Shown: piece after piece, positions 13,401 through 25,400 of the stretch | Numbering within the stretch: position 1 is the first letter of the stretch | How the letters are laid out: each line of letters opens with the position of its first letter | Origin: Gavia stellata | Lineage: Eukaryota; Chordata; Aves; Gaviiformes; Gaviidae | Length of the DNA stretch: 64,000 bases | Reading direction: 5' to 3' | NCBI RefSeq assembly: GCF_030936135.1 | Contig: NC_082618.1 | Coordinates: 4,824,034 to 4,888,033 of the forward strand | Notes under the pieces: model-generated | What the model was told of the DNA's origin: nothing | What the model saw: only the letters and a program-made list of their open reading frames with translations | Databases searched by the model: none | Position numbers and translations under genes: made by a program

Positions 13401-16400
13401 TTTAAAAACAAAAGGCTCTGCAATTGTTAATATCTTCACTGCTGTTCGATGCTCATTTCCCAATTTCATCTTACTCCCAAGCTGTGATGGATTTTGACAT
13501 GGTCAAATAAAACTCAAATTAATTGAATTACACACTTCACTTGGGTACCTCTCCTTCTGAACATGAAAACAGTCTCAGTTGTTTTGTTTCAGGGCTGTGA
13601 AGAAGGGAAGATGGATGGGGTTAGGAACAATAGTCAAAGAAATACCTGTTTGCATTCAGGCTTTAGGCATGAAATTTGGTTCTCGGAGGGATCTGAGTTA
13701 GATCTTGTGCTGTTCTGCTGCCAGGAAGGCATTGCAGAGATACACTGTCATCCTTGGCAGTTAAAGAGATTTCACAGTTTTCCCTAGGAACTGCTTTCAA
13801 ACAACTAGCTCTCTATCATTGCCAATGCTCCAGAAGTTGAAAAGCCTTCATAATGTGTCTGCTAACAGTTCTGGAGATTTCACCTCATGTCCTTTGGGCT
13901 GGACTCTGCAGAGTAAACAAACACCCTTCAGATCCTCCTGGTACCACTTGATATTTGCATCAATATAGCAGTGAGACATTTGCAGTCTTTTACACCTGCG
14001 AAGGGTCCCCCTGAATTCTACTGTGATGAGTTAAAGGGATGGGTGAAAGGAAACATGAGTAAGTTTGAGGTCATGGGCAGGAGGAGATGGACATTATTCC
14101 TGCCTGGTGGCCTCCAGCTATGGAAAATGTGGACTTTTCAGAGGGTTTACCATCCCAATGACCGGGAGCCAACATCTTCATCCAGGTTAAATGCAACAGG
14201 AAATATGCAGCTGCTCCTATAGCACTGGTCAGGACAGCGGATTGCAAATCTTAGCAGCATCAGGACGTGGGGGTTCCCTTCCTTGCTTTGTGACCTTGGT
14301 CTCTCAGTTGTGGAATTTTTTTCCCCTAGATTTCCACAGCTGTCAAATAGCGTTGTGAAATGCTCAGATAAAAGATTCTGCCATACAGGTGCTCCCCCAA
14401 GACTGCTAGTATGCTACAGTACAGGTCCATAGGGAATAGCATTGTTGAATATGGTTTTGGAATTGCAAAAAATAATAAGGTTGCTTTTTTATATGTAGTT
14501 GTGTTTTTTTCTATTCATTTACCAGCTGAAGTGGTCAGCCTATTGGTTCAAGTATGAGGGAAGATGGGGGCAACTACAAGCTGCTGATTTTTATTCCTAA
14601 CAGGAGAGGACTGAGAAAGATGTGCAAAAGCACAAAATCCCTCCAATTCCTGCTGATGCCTTTCCCCACCCTGCTCCACTCCCATTTCCAGCCGTTTCCC
14701 AGAACTCAGTGGACCTGCCCAAGCTGGCCAGTTGAACACCTAAAATAATCCCGAATGGCAAGAGAGTTTCCTGAGTATGTGGAGGGGGCAGAGCACACCC
14801 TCTCCCCGGGCTTTCCTGCATCCTCAGACCTCAGGATATCTCCCAGCACCACCTTGATGGCAGGGTGAGCTTGCCGGGTTGGTGGGGATAAGCTAGACTG
14901 CCAGACTGGCTCGGCAGTTCACTGATGCCGCACAGGGGAGGGCTCCAGATCCATGTTTGATTTCTCAGGTAGCCAGAAGCCAGATGTGTCTTGGAGATGG
15001 CAAATTTTGGGTCAGTTATTGCTGTACAGTGCAGAGCTACTCTTAATCAGCTTTGGCATGCGAAGGTAGGATTATATAGGTGTGCAGGAACACCAATTTT
15101 TTGACAGAAAGGACCACTTTTCTGGGGTTATCAGAGGTGGGATGAGTAGCTCTGCAGGTCTGGAGGATGCAGCCTGTGCCCTTAGAGAGAGAGCTAAGGA
15201 CAATTGCTCCAAGAGCCTAAATTTTGCCTCCTGAAGCACTGCCTGCCTTTTGCCAGTGACAGGCACCAAAGGATTTTGGAGAGGAGTCCTGCCTGCTGGA
15301 ACTGGGCAGCTCTTGCTGCAAGGACACTAACTGCTCTGCTCTTTAACACAGATGGAGAACCCCAGCTTGCCTCCACCGTCATAGACACCATCATGGCTGG
15401 CCTGCCAGGACCCCGGGGAGCCCCAGGCCCCGTTGGGCCACCAGGTAATAAACTCAGTTGAGCTAAAACCTGTAATGATGGGGAAGATGAGCAAAAGGAA
15501 TTTCTGATGGAGACTGGAGTGGTCTGTGGGGTGCCTGCGGGGAAAGCAAGTGGTCCTCGCTGGAAGGGCTGCAGAGCAGTGGGTGCAGAAGTGGGAAGGG
15601 TGGCAAGAAGTAACCAGGTTTCTTATCGATTGATAGTGGCAAATGGTTTTACCTTCGGCAGGACGCATCTTGAGAAGGGAATAATTAAAGACTGTCTTTA
15701 AGAATGGGTTGTCCAGTGAATTTCTTTACAAGAGCAGAGCTGTTCTCACTGCTGCTGCCATCCTGTCCTGTCACTGTAGAGCTCCACTGAGCAGGATCTG
15801 GCCAGCTGCTCTGTGATGTGTATGCAGACTTGGCAGACTTTGGAGCTGGTTTGAGCTATTCCAGATTTTCACCAGTATAACCAAAATCAGAATCTGGGAT
15901 GAAAATTCAGTGGCAAGTCGTCTTCTTTTCTGTGCTGATGGGTAGCTTAAATGATAGTATTCCTGCAAACACCAGCATTTCCCTGTATGATACGTATTTA
16001 GGTGTGCACTCCCATTAGTTGCAAAAAAGGCTTTTCCTTTCATTATGAGGGCCTTTCATTTATCCTTCAATTCCTTTATTCTTTGACTTAAGCATTTGTA
16101 TGATGCATTAATGATTGAGGCTGATTCAGCTGTACTTTGTGTATAATGTCCACATTGTTTCATCTCAAGGGTTGTGACAACTAAAGCAGAGAGTATTGCT
16201 AAGTTCAGACTAAGCAAATATCCTGTCTCCCATTTGCAGGTATAATTTAACAGCTACTGTTGAGATATAATTATTTTTCCAAAAGGAATAAATCTGTTAA
16301 GTGATTGTGTAAAACAAGTTGACCTGTTTAGACAGTGTTTAACTTGTCCTGGAAGCAGGCTCTTCCGTGGTACAGACTTTAGAAGAATTTATTGCCACTG

Positions 16401-19400
16401 GAGTGAGCAAAGAGCAAGAGAGAGCTTTGCTTTGCGACAGTCAGCCTCTCATGCTGGCTACGTCCAAACCCCGACTCCTCCATGTTCATCATCAACTTTC
16501 TGACAACGCTCGAGAGACAGACTGTAGCAGGCTTGTGGACTTCCCTTGCCAGCTACGAGACTCTGTTTTAGAAACAGCAACTGTAGTATCTTGCTCTGAT
16601 GTAGCTGTTTCATGGACCTAGTTTAAGTTTTCTCAAAAGTTGCCATTTTAAACAATGGGAATGCAGGATGTTACTGATATCCTTCCTGCCTATTTTCACC
16701 TTTTTTTCCTTCCAGAGCTCTAACATCTTCCCTAGGGCATAACGATATATTACAGCAGGATGTGGGTATCCAATAATCCACAGTGTGATGAAGCGCTATT
16801 GCTGTAGTCCTGTGATCGATGAACGGCTCTTACCTATTGAGAGACTAAGCAGAACAATGAAAGGCAGTGTATATGTTTGGAATTTAGGGTCCTTCCTTCT
16901 AAAGCTCCTTAAAATTGTCTCAAATGATGATTCCCACCAGGCCCACCAGGCGCATCAGGACCCAAAGGGCCACCAGGACCTATCGGAGTCCCCGGATCAC
17001 AAGTAAGGTGCTTTAGTGCTTTGGGGTGGAGGGGCAGAGTCGGGGGTTTGGTGCAAAACATCTCCTCATTGCACAAAGAGAGAGAGTACTTTGTAAGTCT
17101 TAGATCTGATGTTTTGTCCCCTGTGAAATGCTGTGATTTTAATACATTTTCTTCGTTCTGAATTGTGTTGAGAGGCTGAAATGGTTGTGCTTTCCAGATT
17201 TTCCTTTAATCACAACAACACATCTTGCTGTTGCCGTGTCAAAACATTTCACTGTGGCCTGAGTTGATGCAAAGGATCTGACATGGGCTTTACTCACACA
17301 GTGATAGAAAAATACTGCGTTTCCTGTGGAACACATAAAAAGAACAAAAATGCATCAATGGGAATTCACCGATTCACCAAAGTGAATTTGTTAAGCCTAC
17401 TTTTTTAGAAATAGCACTTTCTATTCAAGAAAAATATCACAAATTCCCATCAGTTTGATTATTTATCAATACAAAAATTGTGGAGGGGGGAGATATTAAT
17501 GGAGTGTGATAAACTGACTCAAAAGAATTTATGGTGGAAGAAAGGCAAAGTACTCACGTGGATGGAAAAAGCTGGTTAAATGGAAAGAAGTGAAGTTATG
17601 ATGAACAGTGAACTGCCAAACTACTCAAAATTGTGGTTGGTGATACAAAGGGACTCCAGTTTTGGGAAGAGTATTACTTAATGTGGAGGTAAACCAGTAA
17701 CATCAAATATTTCAAAGGAATCTAACATGACTAAAGAGATAAAAGTGATTGAAGAGCACGGAGCGAGAGAAAGGTTAAGTAACTTAGCAGAGGGATGTAA
17801 CTTAGATCCTGATTAAGAGGAGGTTTGGAATTGATAGAAATGGAGAAAGGAGATTGTTGCTATGTATTTATTAATCACTTTGAAGAAGCAACGGACAACA
17901 GGTTAGTGAAAGTTTGCCAGTGCAGCAGAATCATTTCAATTAGTGAATGCTCTGGAGAACAATGAGAAACTCCAGATAGATATGAACACAGTGGGAAATT
18001 TGGCAGCAAAATGACAGATGCAGTTTAACATGATTAAATATAAGGTAATTCACAATTCATAAATAGGTTCTGTAGTAGAGTCTGGCTTTTTCACATGCAG
18101 CACACATTATAAATCTTTTATTTTTTACAACAGATTTGTGGAATTTGGTGTTCTTGAGCATCCCCGTGTAATCACGCACTGAAAGTCACTGTTGAGAGCT
18201 GTCAAGAGCAAAGGATGCTTATGGACACTTAAGCTTTGTTCATGCTGCATGTTTGACATAGGGCCAAGTCTGGTTTGTGCCCTACCTCGTTTGGCAGCCC
18301 TAGTTAACCTCCTAAACCAGGCCTGAGTTTCTGAATCTTTTGTGGGCCCAGGGGAGACGTAGCTAAGCTGGAGGCCCGGCCACTGTGCAGCTTGGTGGCG
18401 AGTTGGTGGGGCTGACTGCAGGCAAGGAGCAACATGGTAATGGTGAGCGTTGCTGCCTCCCAGCTGAAACTGGGAGAGTGTTGCTCCTTTAGACCCTTAA
18501 AACACTGATGTCCGATCTTATTGGGCCACTTAAGCAGATGTTGAGGCTCCTCACAGCTATGCCTAGAAAGCCCATTACTCTGGATGCTGAGAGGTGGGAG
18601 TTTCTGGGGGCTGTTGTTAAGCAGGTTGGCTTAAATCACCAGTGGTCTGGAGTGGAGCAGTAGTCTCATTTGCTGCAGTCTCCAAGGCGATGTGCAAGTC
18701 ACTTGAGGTGAAAAAAGCATCTCACATATGGTCGTGGGGAGCGGACATGCTGAATATAAACAAACAATGTTGTTCTCTCCCTGTCTGGTTTACCGCTGTG
18801 GCTTCGCTGGGTGTATAAGTTAAGAATTTGGATCGATTTTGCAAAGCAGTTCAATTAGTAGAAATCTGGAGACTATGCCCTTCTTACCCGCTGGTGACTG
18901 TTTTATAGATTTATTCAACCCAGGGAGCAAAATCATTAGTAGAGATTGGGCTTAATTTGAAAATTGTTTATTAGGGTGAGTGAATAGCTTCAAAATAATT
19001 TCCACTGCACAATCCAATTAATTTTCAGGTATGTATGCTTACTCGTGCCACCCACTGAGGCAATTACGAAGAGGGGGGAAGCAGTGGGGATTTTTAAGCT
19101 AGCCATACTATCTGTGTATTAATTTCTTCTTGGTAACTGAGAACAAGAACTATCCTGTCATACTGACCCCTTAAAAATGTCAAATCAGTAGCCTGCAATG
19201 CATTAAAAGACCCAAGTAGAGTGATACGCAGAAATTGTACAGCTTAGGATATCTGTGAACAGAGCTTCCATTGTTGTTGCTTGAGGGTAAAAGAGAATCC
19301 AGCCCAACTGCTTAATGGGTGTATGAGGTTTTCAGGAGCTGAGGATCGCTGGGAAATGTATTAACTACCCCTACACAAAGGATGCACAGTAGAAATTAAT

Positions 19401-22400
19401 TCCTTCTTGTTCTGCATCTCTTCTAGGGCTTACCGGGCTCTCCAGGACAACCTGGGCCAAAAGGCTCCAAAGGAGACCGAGGAGAGAGAGTAAGGTTTTA
19501 CGTACACAGAGAGATTCCCGGCAACATCTGGGGTGATGCCTCAGAAATTATATACAGCATAGGTCTTTCAAATTCTGTGGGACTACAGCCATGAACAATT
19601 CTAAATGTAGAGTTTCTGGGTCTTATGCAAGGACCAAGATGAGCTGATGAGGGGTCTGGAGCACAAGTCTGATGAGGAGCGGCTGAGGGAGCTGGGGTTG
19701 TTCAGTCTGGAGAAGGGGAGGCCGAGGGGAGACCTTATTGCTCTCTACAACTACCTGAAAGGGGGTTGTGGGGAGGTGGGTGTTGGTCTCTTCTCCCAAG
19801 TGACGAGTGACAGGACTAGAGGAAATGGCCTCAAGTTGCGCCAGGGGAGGTTCAGGCTGGATATTAGGAAAAATTTCTTTACTGAGAGAGTAGTGAAACA
19901 TTGGAATAGGCTGCCCAGGGAGGTGGTAGAGTCACCCTCCCTGGAGGTATTCAAGGAGCGTGTGGATGTGGCATTGTGGGATGTGGCTTGATGGGCATGG
20001 TGCTGTGTGATGTTGGGTGGGTTGGGTTGGGTGGGTTTTTTTTGTTTGGTTTTTGTTTTGTTTTGGTTTGGTTTGGTTTGGTTTGTTTTTTTTTTTTTTA
20101 AGGTTGGACTTGATGATCTTACAGGTCTTTTCCAACCTTAGTGATTCTGTGATTCTGTTTACTGTACAGATAAAGGGTTGAATTGCTTGCAAACTCTGGT
20201 GTTCCCTAAAGAGATTCAGGTAGCAAATACATGGTATATAAAGGCTTGTGGAGACCAACTTTCTTCTGCCAACCTAAGTTCTTTAGAGTGGTCTAACTGA
20301 ACTCTTCCTTCGGTGGCAATAAGGCAGTAAAAGCTCATCAAACTTTTCCTGAATCAAAGCCATTCCCCAGGTCAAACGATGTTCTTAATATATTTGGAAT
20401 ATTGAAGTAATGTTCTTAATATGTTTATGTGCTATACCTCAGTCCTTGATGGGTTGTCAAGTGCTAATAACTAAGCATAGAAAGAAGGGCTGTTTGAATG
20501 TTATTTCCAAACTGGTGAAGTTTAGGAAATACCAGAGAAAAATCTAACAAGGATATAAATGTGTCAGATTCCCAGTCCAGCATTCAAGCACCAGGAAGGG
20601 TTTCAAGGTGGCATTTGGGCCTTTGGCTGCTTCTGTTCAGCTTACTCTACAAAAGGCATGGTGTTTGAAATCTCCTCTGAGACATGCTAGGAGCACAAAA
20701 TCATTTGAGAATGTAGTACGTGGTGGAGGATCATTCAGCAGTTAGATCTGCAAAATGTAGAAGTGGGCACAGATGGACTGTGGACAATCACTAAGACCCT
20801 ACTGTGGAGCAGAGTCAAAGAAAGGAAGAAAGATAAGGAGAAAAATTTTGGTTGGTACCTCTAAAATGATGGACGTCTGCAGTGGTGGCTGCATTTGACA
20901 TAGCCTTGTGCCAGAGCTGTAAGGAACAAGTTCCCTTTTCTTCTAAGTGCCAATTCTACTGTCACATAGATGGAGGTGAACATGGAGGTCACCACCTGTA
21001 AATGGGTGGCTGTAGCTGACGTGCTTCCCCCATATGACAGCATCTCCTCTTCATTTCTGCTCACTCTTCCAATCCAAAAGACAGAGGGATGTCTGAAAGA
21101 TCTAAGAAAGACAAATACAAATTGGTTAACTCCAATTTGATGACTTCCCAAATTAATGAGAATAACCAGCAACAGACTTAAACTACGTTCCTCTGTTCAG
21201 TCTGTGTGCAAGGAGAGCAAGGCCGGGGGGTTGTTTCATTCCCTCCTGAGGCACTTCACGCCAAGGAGCAGGGCATATCTGAGGATGGAGCACATGTGCT
21301 TTTAAAATGCTCTGTTTTAATTTAGTATCTTTGCATATTGTTTTGGGTGCTTGGTCCCTGTTCTTACATAAGAAATCACTTGCAGCTCCCTGAAAGATAG
21401 AAACCATTTTAAGTGACTGTTAGAATTTTTTTAATAGCAGTTTCTTTGTGCAGAGCAGCCACTTTGGGCATGTATTGGCTCTACTAATAGAGACTGATGC
21501 ATTTCTGGGACTAGAATTTAAGATTCTGATAGAGAGCAAAACCTTAACTGCTGAGATTTCAGCACAGGTTACTGACTACAGCTCATTGCCATTAGATGTT
21601 AATTTTCACTTTAAAAAAAAAAAAGGTATGGTATATGTGGTATATGGCAAAGTGTTGAGTTTCCGTGTGGGAAACTGATAAGAGCTCTTCCTCAATGATT
21701 CAGTTAACATTTTCCTTTAGTTTGTGGTTCACTATATTGCGAAGACTAGACGTATTTTGAAACAAAAGGTTTGTTGCACTGTGTCCATTCAGTACAGACA
21801 AATCCTTTAGACTTTGATTTTGTTCCGTCCTTGTTAGATATTCAGAATTGTAACTCTCCTTCTAGGTTTGGGACAAATGAGATTTTCAAATATCAGAATG
21901 TCTTGCTAAATAGAAAAAAAAAAAATTATTTCCTGTCCTTCCTCTGTATGTGCGGAAAGTGAAGCTGATTACTTTTTCTGGCAGAATTTCTGTAGGATGT
22001 TTTGTGTGCTTTTTGTCTTTTGTGAGTGTGGATTTGAACGCTGGTTTTGACAACTACATGCTGCAATTTTGGGTTTGGTGGATACAAATTAGAGCTAGCT
22101 TTACACAGAGCGAAGGAGCTGTGCAGCTGCAAAGAAGAGCAGAGGAGGGTTTACAATATCTATTGAGATTCGAGAAAATGTTATTATACATTCTTGCTGC
22201 TTAATCTCAGAGAGAACAGGTGTAGAAGAGACCTGAAGCAGTCTGAGCGCATCCCCTGGATGGCACATCTCTGTCTGTGCTGCTCACGATCAGCCTCTGT
22301 TCATCTTAAACAGTGCCAGGGAGGGACACACCACATCATCTCCAGGCAGCCTTCAGAGGTACCGCTAGTGAGGGCCTGGGATAAAAGATATTTCTAACAT

Positions 22401-25400
22401 CCAGCCTAAATATCCTTTGATCCCCTTTAAGCTGGTAACATCCTTTCCTGTCCCCCCTGGACACAGAGAACAGTCTGTTTATGTATTTTGAGTGCGTTGG
22501 TACGTCTCCTCTCCCTGATTTGCCGCTTGCCTGTGCGTTTTCACAGGCCTCACTCCCTCCAGTGTAGAATCCAAGTATTTCCCTTTGAAGATGCTCGGAG
22601 CACCTGACAAATTGGGCCTTCCTCCCGGTGCTCTTCGTGTTGATACGGGCCTTTGTCTAGTGCTGGCTAGCTGCTCACCAAGCACTGCGCAGCTCTCCGC
22701 AGTAATGTTTTGTAGATGCCCAAGGCCCATTGGTTTTATACAAAGCAGCAGTTTGATGGAGACAAAACCAAAGCAGCTCCCCTTTTCTGGCAAATACTAA
22801 AAAAAGCTGCTGCCAGCTAGGTCTCTTTTTTGGGGAAAAAAAAGATGGGTTTGTTTCTGTGTATGTCTAGGGGAGAAGAGCCAGGTTAAATATGTGGCTG
22901 TTTCATCAATGGCTTTCTAAAGATGCTTTTAAATTTTGCCTCCTTTTCCCAAGCTCCTGCTTTCTCATTAAATAATCTAAACTGTTCTCCTGGTCAGGGA
23001 TTCTGCCCTGCCCCAGTGTCCTCCAGGCTGGGAAACCAACACTGCTGAGGAAAACAGGGGGAAAAAAAGATGCTTAGTTTGATGGTATTTCATTCCGCCC
23101 CGAACCAACATGTACCATTTCAAAATGTTTCTGTTTAAAAAACCAAAAAGAACAAAAAAAACCCCACTGAGAACAATGAGAAAATCAGTGCAGCAGGAAA
23201 AAGAAACAAACCAACATGTGTTTTGATCGGTAGCTGTTGGGGTTAACCCAGGGATGTGTGTGTGGAGCAGGAGGCGGATTCAATCAGCGCTCTGTGGGAG
23301 TCCTGGGCTCTGTTTGCTGTCTGGGGCAGCATCAGCCCGTCAGTTTTACTAGAGAGAAGAATGTGGTGTCTTTGTAAAGAAACAAATCTCCAGCAAAATT
23401 CCTTCCTGGTATAATGTAACTGACTGCTGTAAAGTTAAAAAAATTGCTAATCGTCTTACTGAGAGGGTACTGAGCTGAGTAGCTCTGTATCAAACCCAAC
23501 TTCTCCAAAGTGTGATGGGATTTGGAGCTGATACTTGACAGCAAACCATGACCCCCCTTTTGCTGTCTCTAAGTGATAATGTCAAGGGAGAGGAATTTTT
23601 TTTCATATTATCCCGAGTGTAAGGTTTTTCATTAAGCCATCTTAATTCCACTAGTAAAAATTACACTATGTTCTTGTCAAATGGAAAAATATCTCCTAAT
23701 GACACTTACTTTATTTCCAACAGGGGCAAGCAGGTCTGACTGGAGAGAGGGGCATTAAGGGATTTCCTGTAAGTGAAGTACTTGCGGGTGTGTGCAAGAC
23801 TCAGATGGGTTTGGTGCCTGCCCGGCACCTTAAATACCACCTAGCTGGACTGCAGCTGGTTCAACCAGCTCTCTCAGATGCAATGCTTAGGTCAACTGTC
23901 TCCAGCGTAGACAAACGTCATCTCAGTGTATTCCTCTCCAAATGAAGCACAGTCTTCCTGCATGTTAAGCATAGTGCTGAAATGCCGTGATCGGGAAGGC
24001 GTCACGCCAACAGAGGAGATGTGCTTTGCTTGCAGATCCCCTCTAGCTGAACCCTGGCAGACAGAAACCCCCTCCCTGCCCCGTGAGGTTCCTTGCACTA
24101 CCAGAGCCCAAAGGTGGGCACTGTTAAACAACTCAAAGTACATCAGCTGCTCTCAACTCCTTTTTTGCACCTTGGTTTGCCAAGCTGAGCTGGAAACCCT
24201 TTAATGAGATTAAGAGCTATCTCCAAATGATTTCTTGGCAATACCTGAACAGATGCACACAGGAGATGATGGCTGCACTGGCACATATGGCTAGGGTGCA
24301 AACAAACCAGTGGAGATGAAGGTTGGCTGAAAGTGAGCTAGTGGAGCAAGTTGGGTTTTTTTGGCTGGCAGCATCCAAAGAGGTCCTAGGTCCTCTGGGA
24401 GGTTTCTCTTCTGTCTTCCTTAATCCCACATCATCATTTTGTACGATTCACACCTTTTCTTGATTCTGTGATTCTTCAGTCCTTCTGCTCATACCCACCC
24501 CTGCTTTGCAAGTATCTCAGGGATGTCCAACAAGTTTGAGAAGCCCAGGCATTTCCACTCTGTTTTCTTCACCAGTTTGTTAGCTTTATGGTTTAGTTTG
24601 TGGTTTACTCTCTCCATGTCATCTGTTCTTTGGGAAATGCATTAACTTCCTGGTTGGGGGGAACACCAGACCAATATTCACAGCACATAAGGATCTTTGT
24701 TCAAGAAAAGCTTAATGAGCATTTTCAGAGGCAGAAAGTGATGTGACTAATTAACAAAAGCAGAATGGAGGATTTTATGTTCTAAATCAAAGATGAACAC
24801 ATGCATGTTTGGGGCAGGGGAGCAGTATTTTTATATGAGTGTTTTAGCCTAAACCATTGCTCATTGAGAGCTTCGTGAGCTGTAAACAGTCTTGTTGGGG
24901 GCCCAGGCCATGGCAGCCAGCCCCTCCTGCAGCTTGGCCACTCCTGGCCAAGTTCATCAGTGTTAGGAATGGTGATGACCTCCTGGGAAGGTGATGGGAG
25001 CCAGAACAGAGCTCACGAGAGCACTTTGGCCCTTGGCATGAAGTGCCAGAGAGTCAGTTTGTTTTCTGCTGGTGAAATGCTTCTGCCTTTAATTTGATCC
25101 TTTGGAGGGAAGGGATGCAAGTGATCCTGGACAGGGTCCTCAGTCACATGAAAACAAATTTCTGTTTCTTGTTTGTTTTAGGGTGAACCAGGCAAGAAGG
25201 GTGAGGAAGGTGACAAAGGCGCTGATGTAAGCATGTATTTCTACTGTTGTTTTACTTTCCTTTTTGTCTCTTTACTGTCCTTCGACCATATTCTCTTTGG
25301 CAGGCTGGTTTGTGGGGAGCAAGGGTCGTGTCCACAGTTAAAAGTGCAGAGCAATGATGTGAACCTTGGGTTTGAACTTAATACATGCTAGAAATCCTGG

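Larger units (their letters stand above)
9159..15351 (+). other. COL26A1 intron (6.2 kb)
   Basis: Holds a MIR-like fragment at 11800-11895, an antisense CR1 3' end at 12308-12728 and another MIR-like fragment at 14281-14385. The remainder shows no exon or repeat that I can support. Confidence 0.8.
19490..23723 (+). other. COL26A1 intron (4.2 kb)
   Basis: Contains the sense CR1 3' end (19630-20160), starting only about 140 bp after the preceding exon, and an old antisense CR1 fragment at 22205-22540. It ends in TTTCCAACAG at 23723. Nothing else was recognised. Confidence 0.8.

Noticed and set aside
19647..19991. 114-codon open frame on the plus strand
   Set aside because: Also the end of CR1 ORF2 ([18 protein letters not shown]), part of a truncated LINE copy.
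24455..24480. CR1-like terminal repeat (gattctgtgattctt)
   Set aside because: The sequence next to it does not match a CR1 3' UTR on either strand, so it was not listed as an element.
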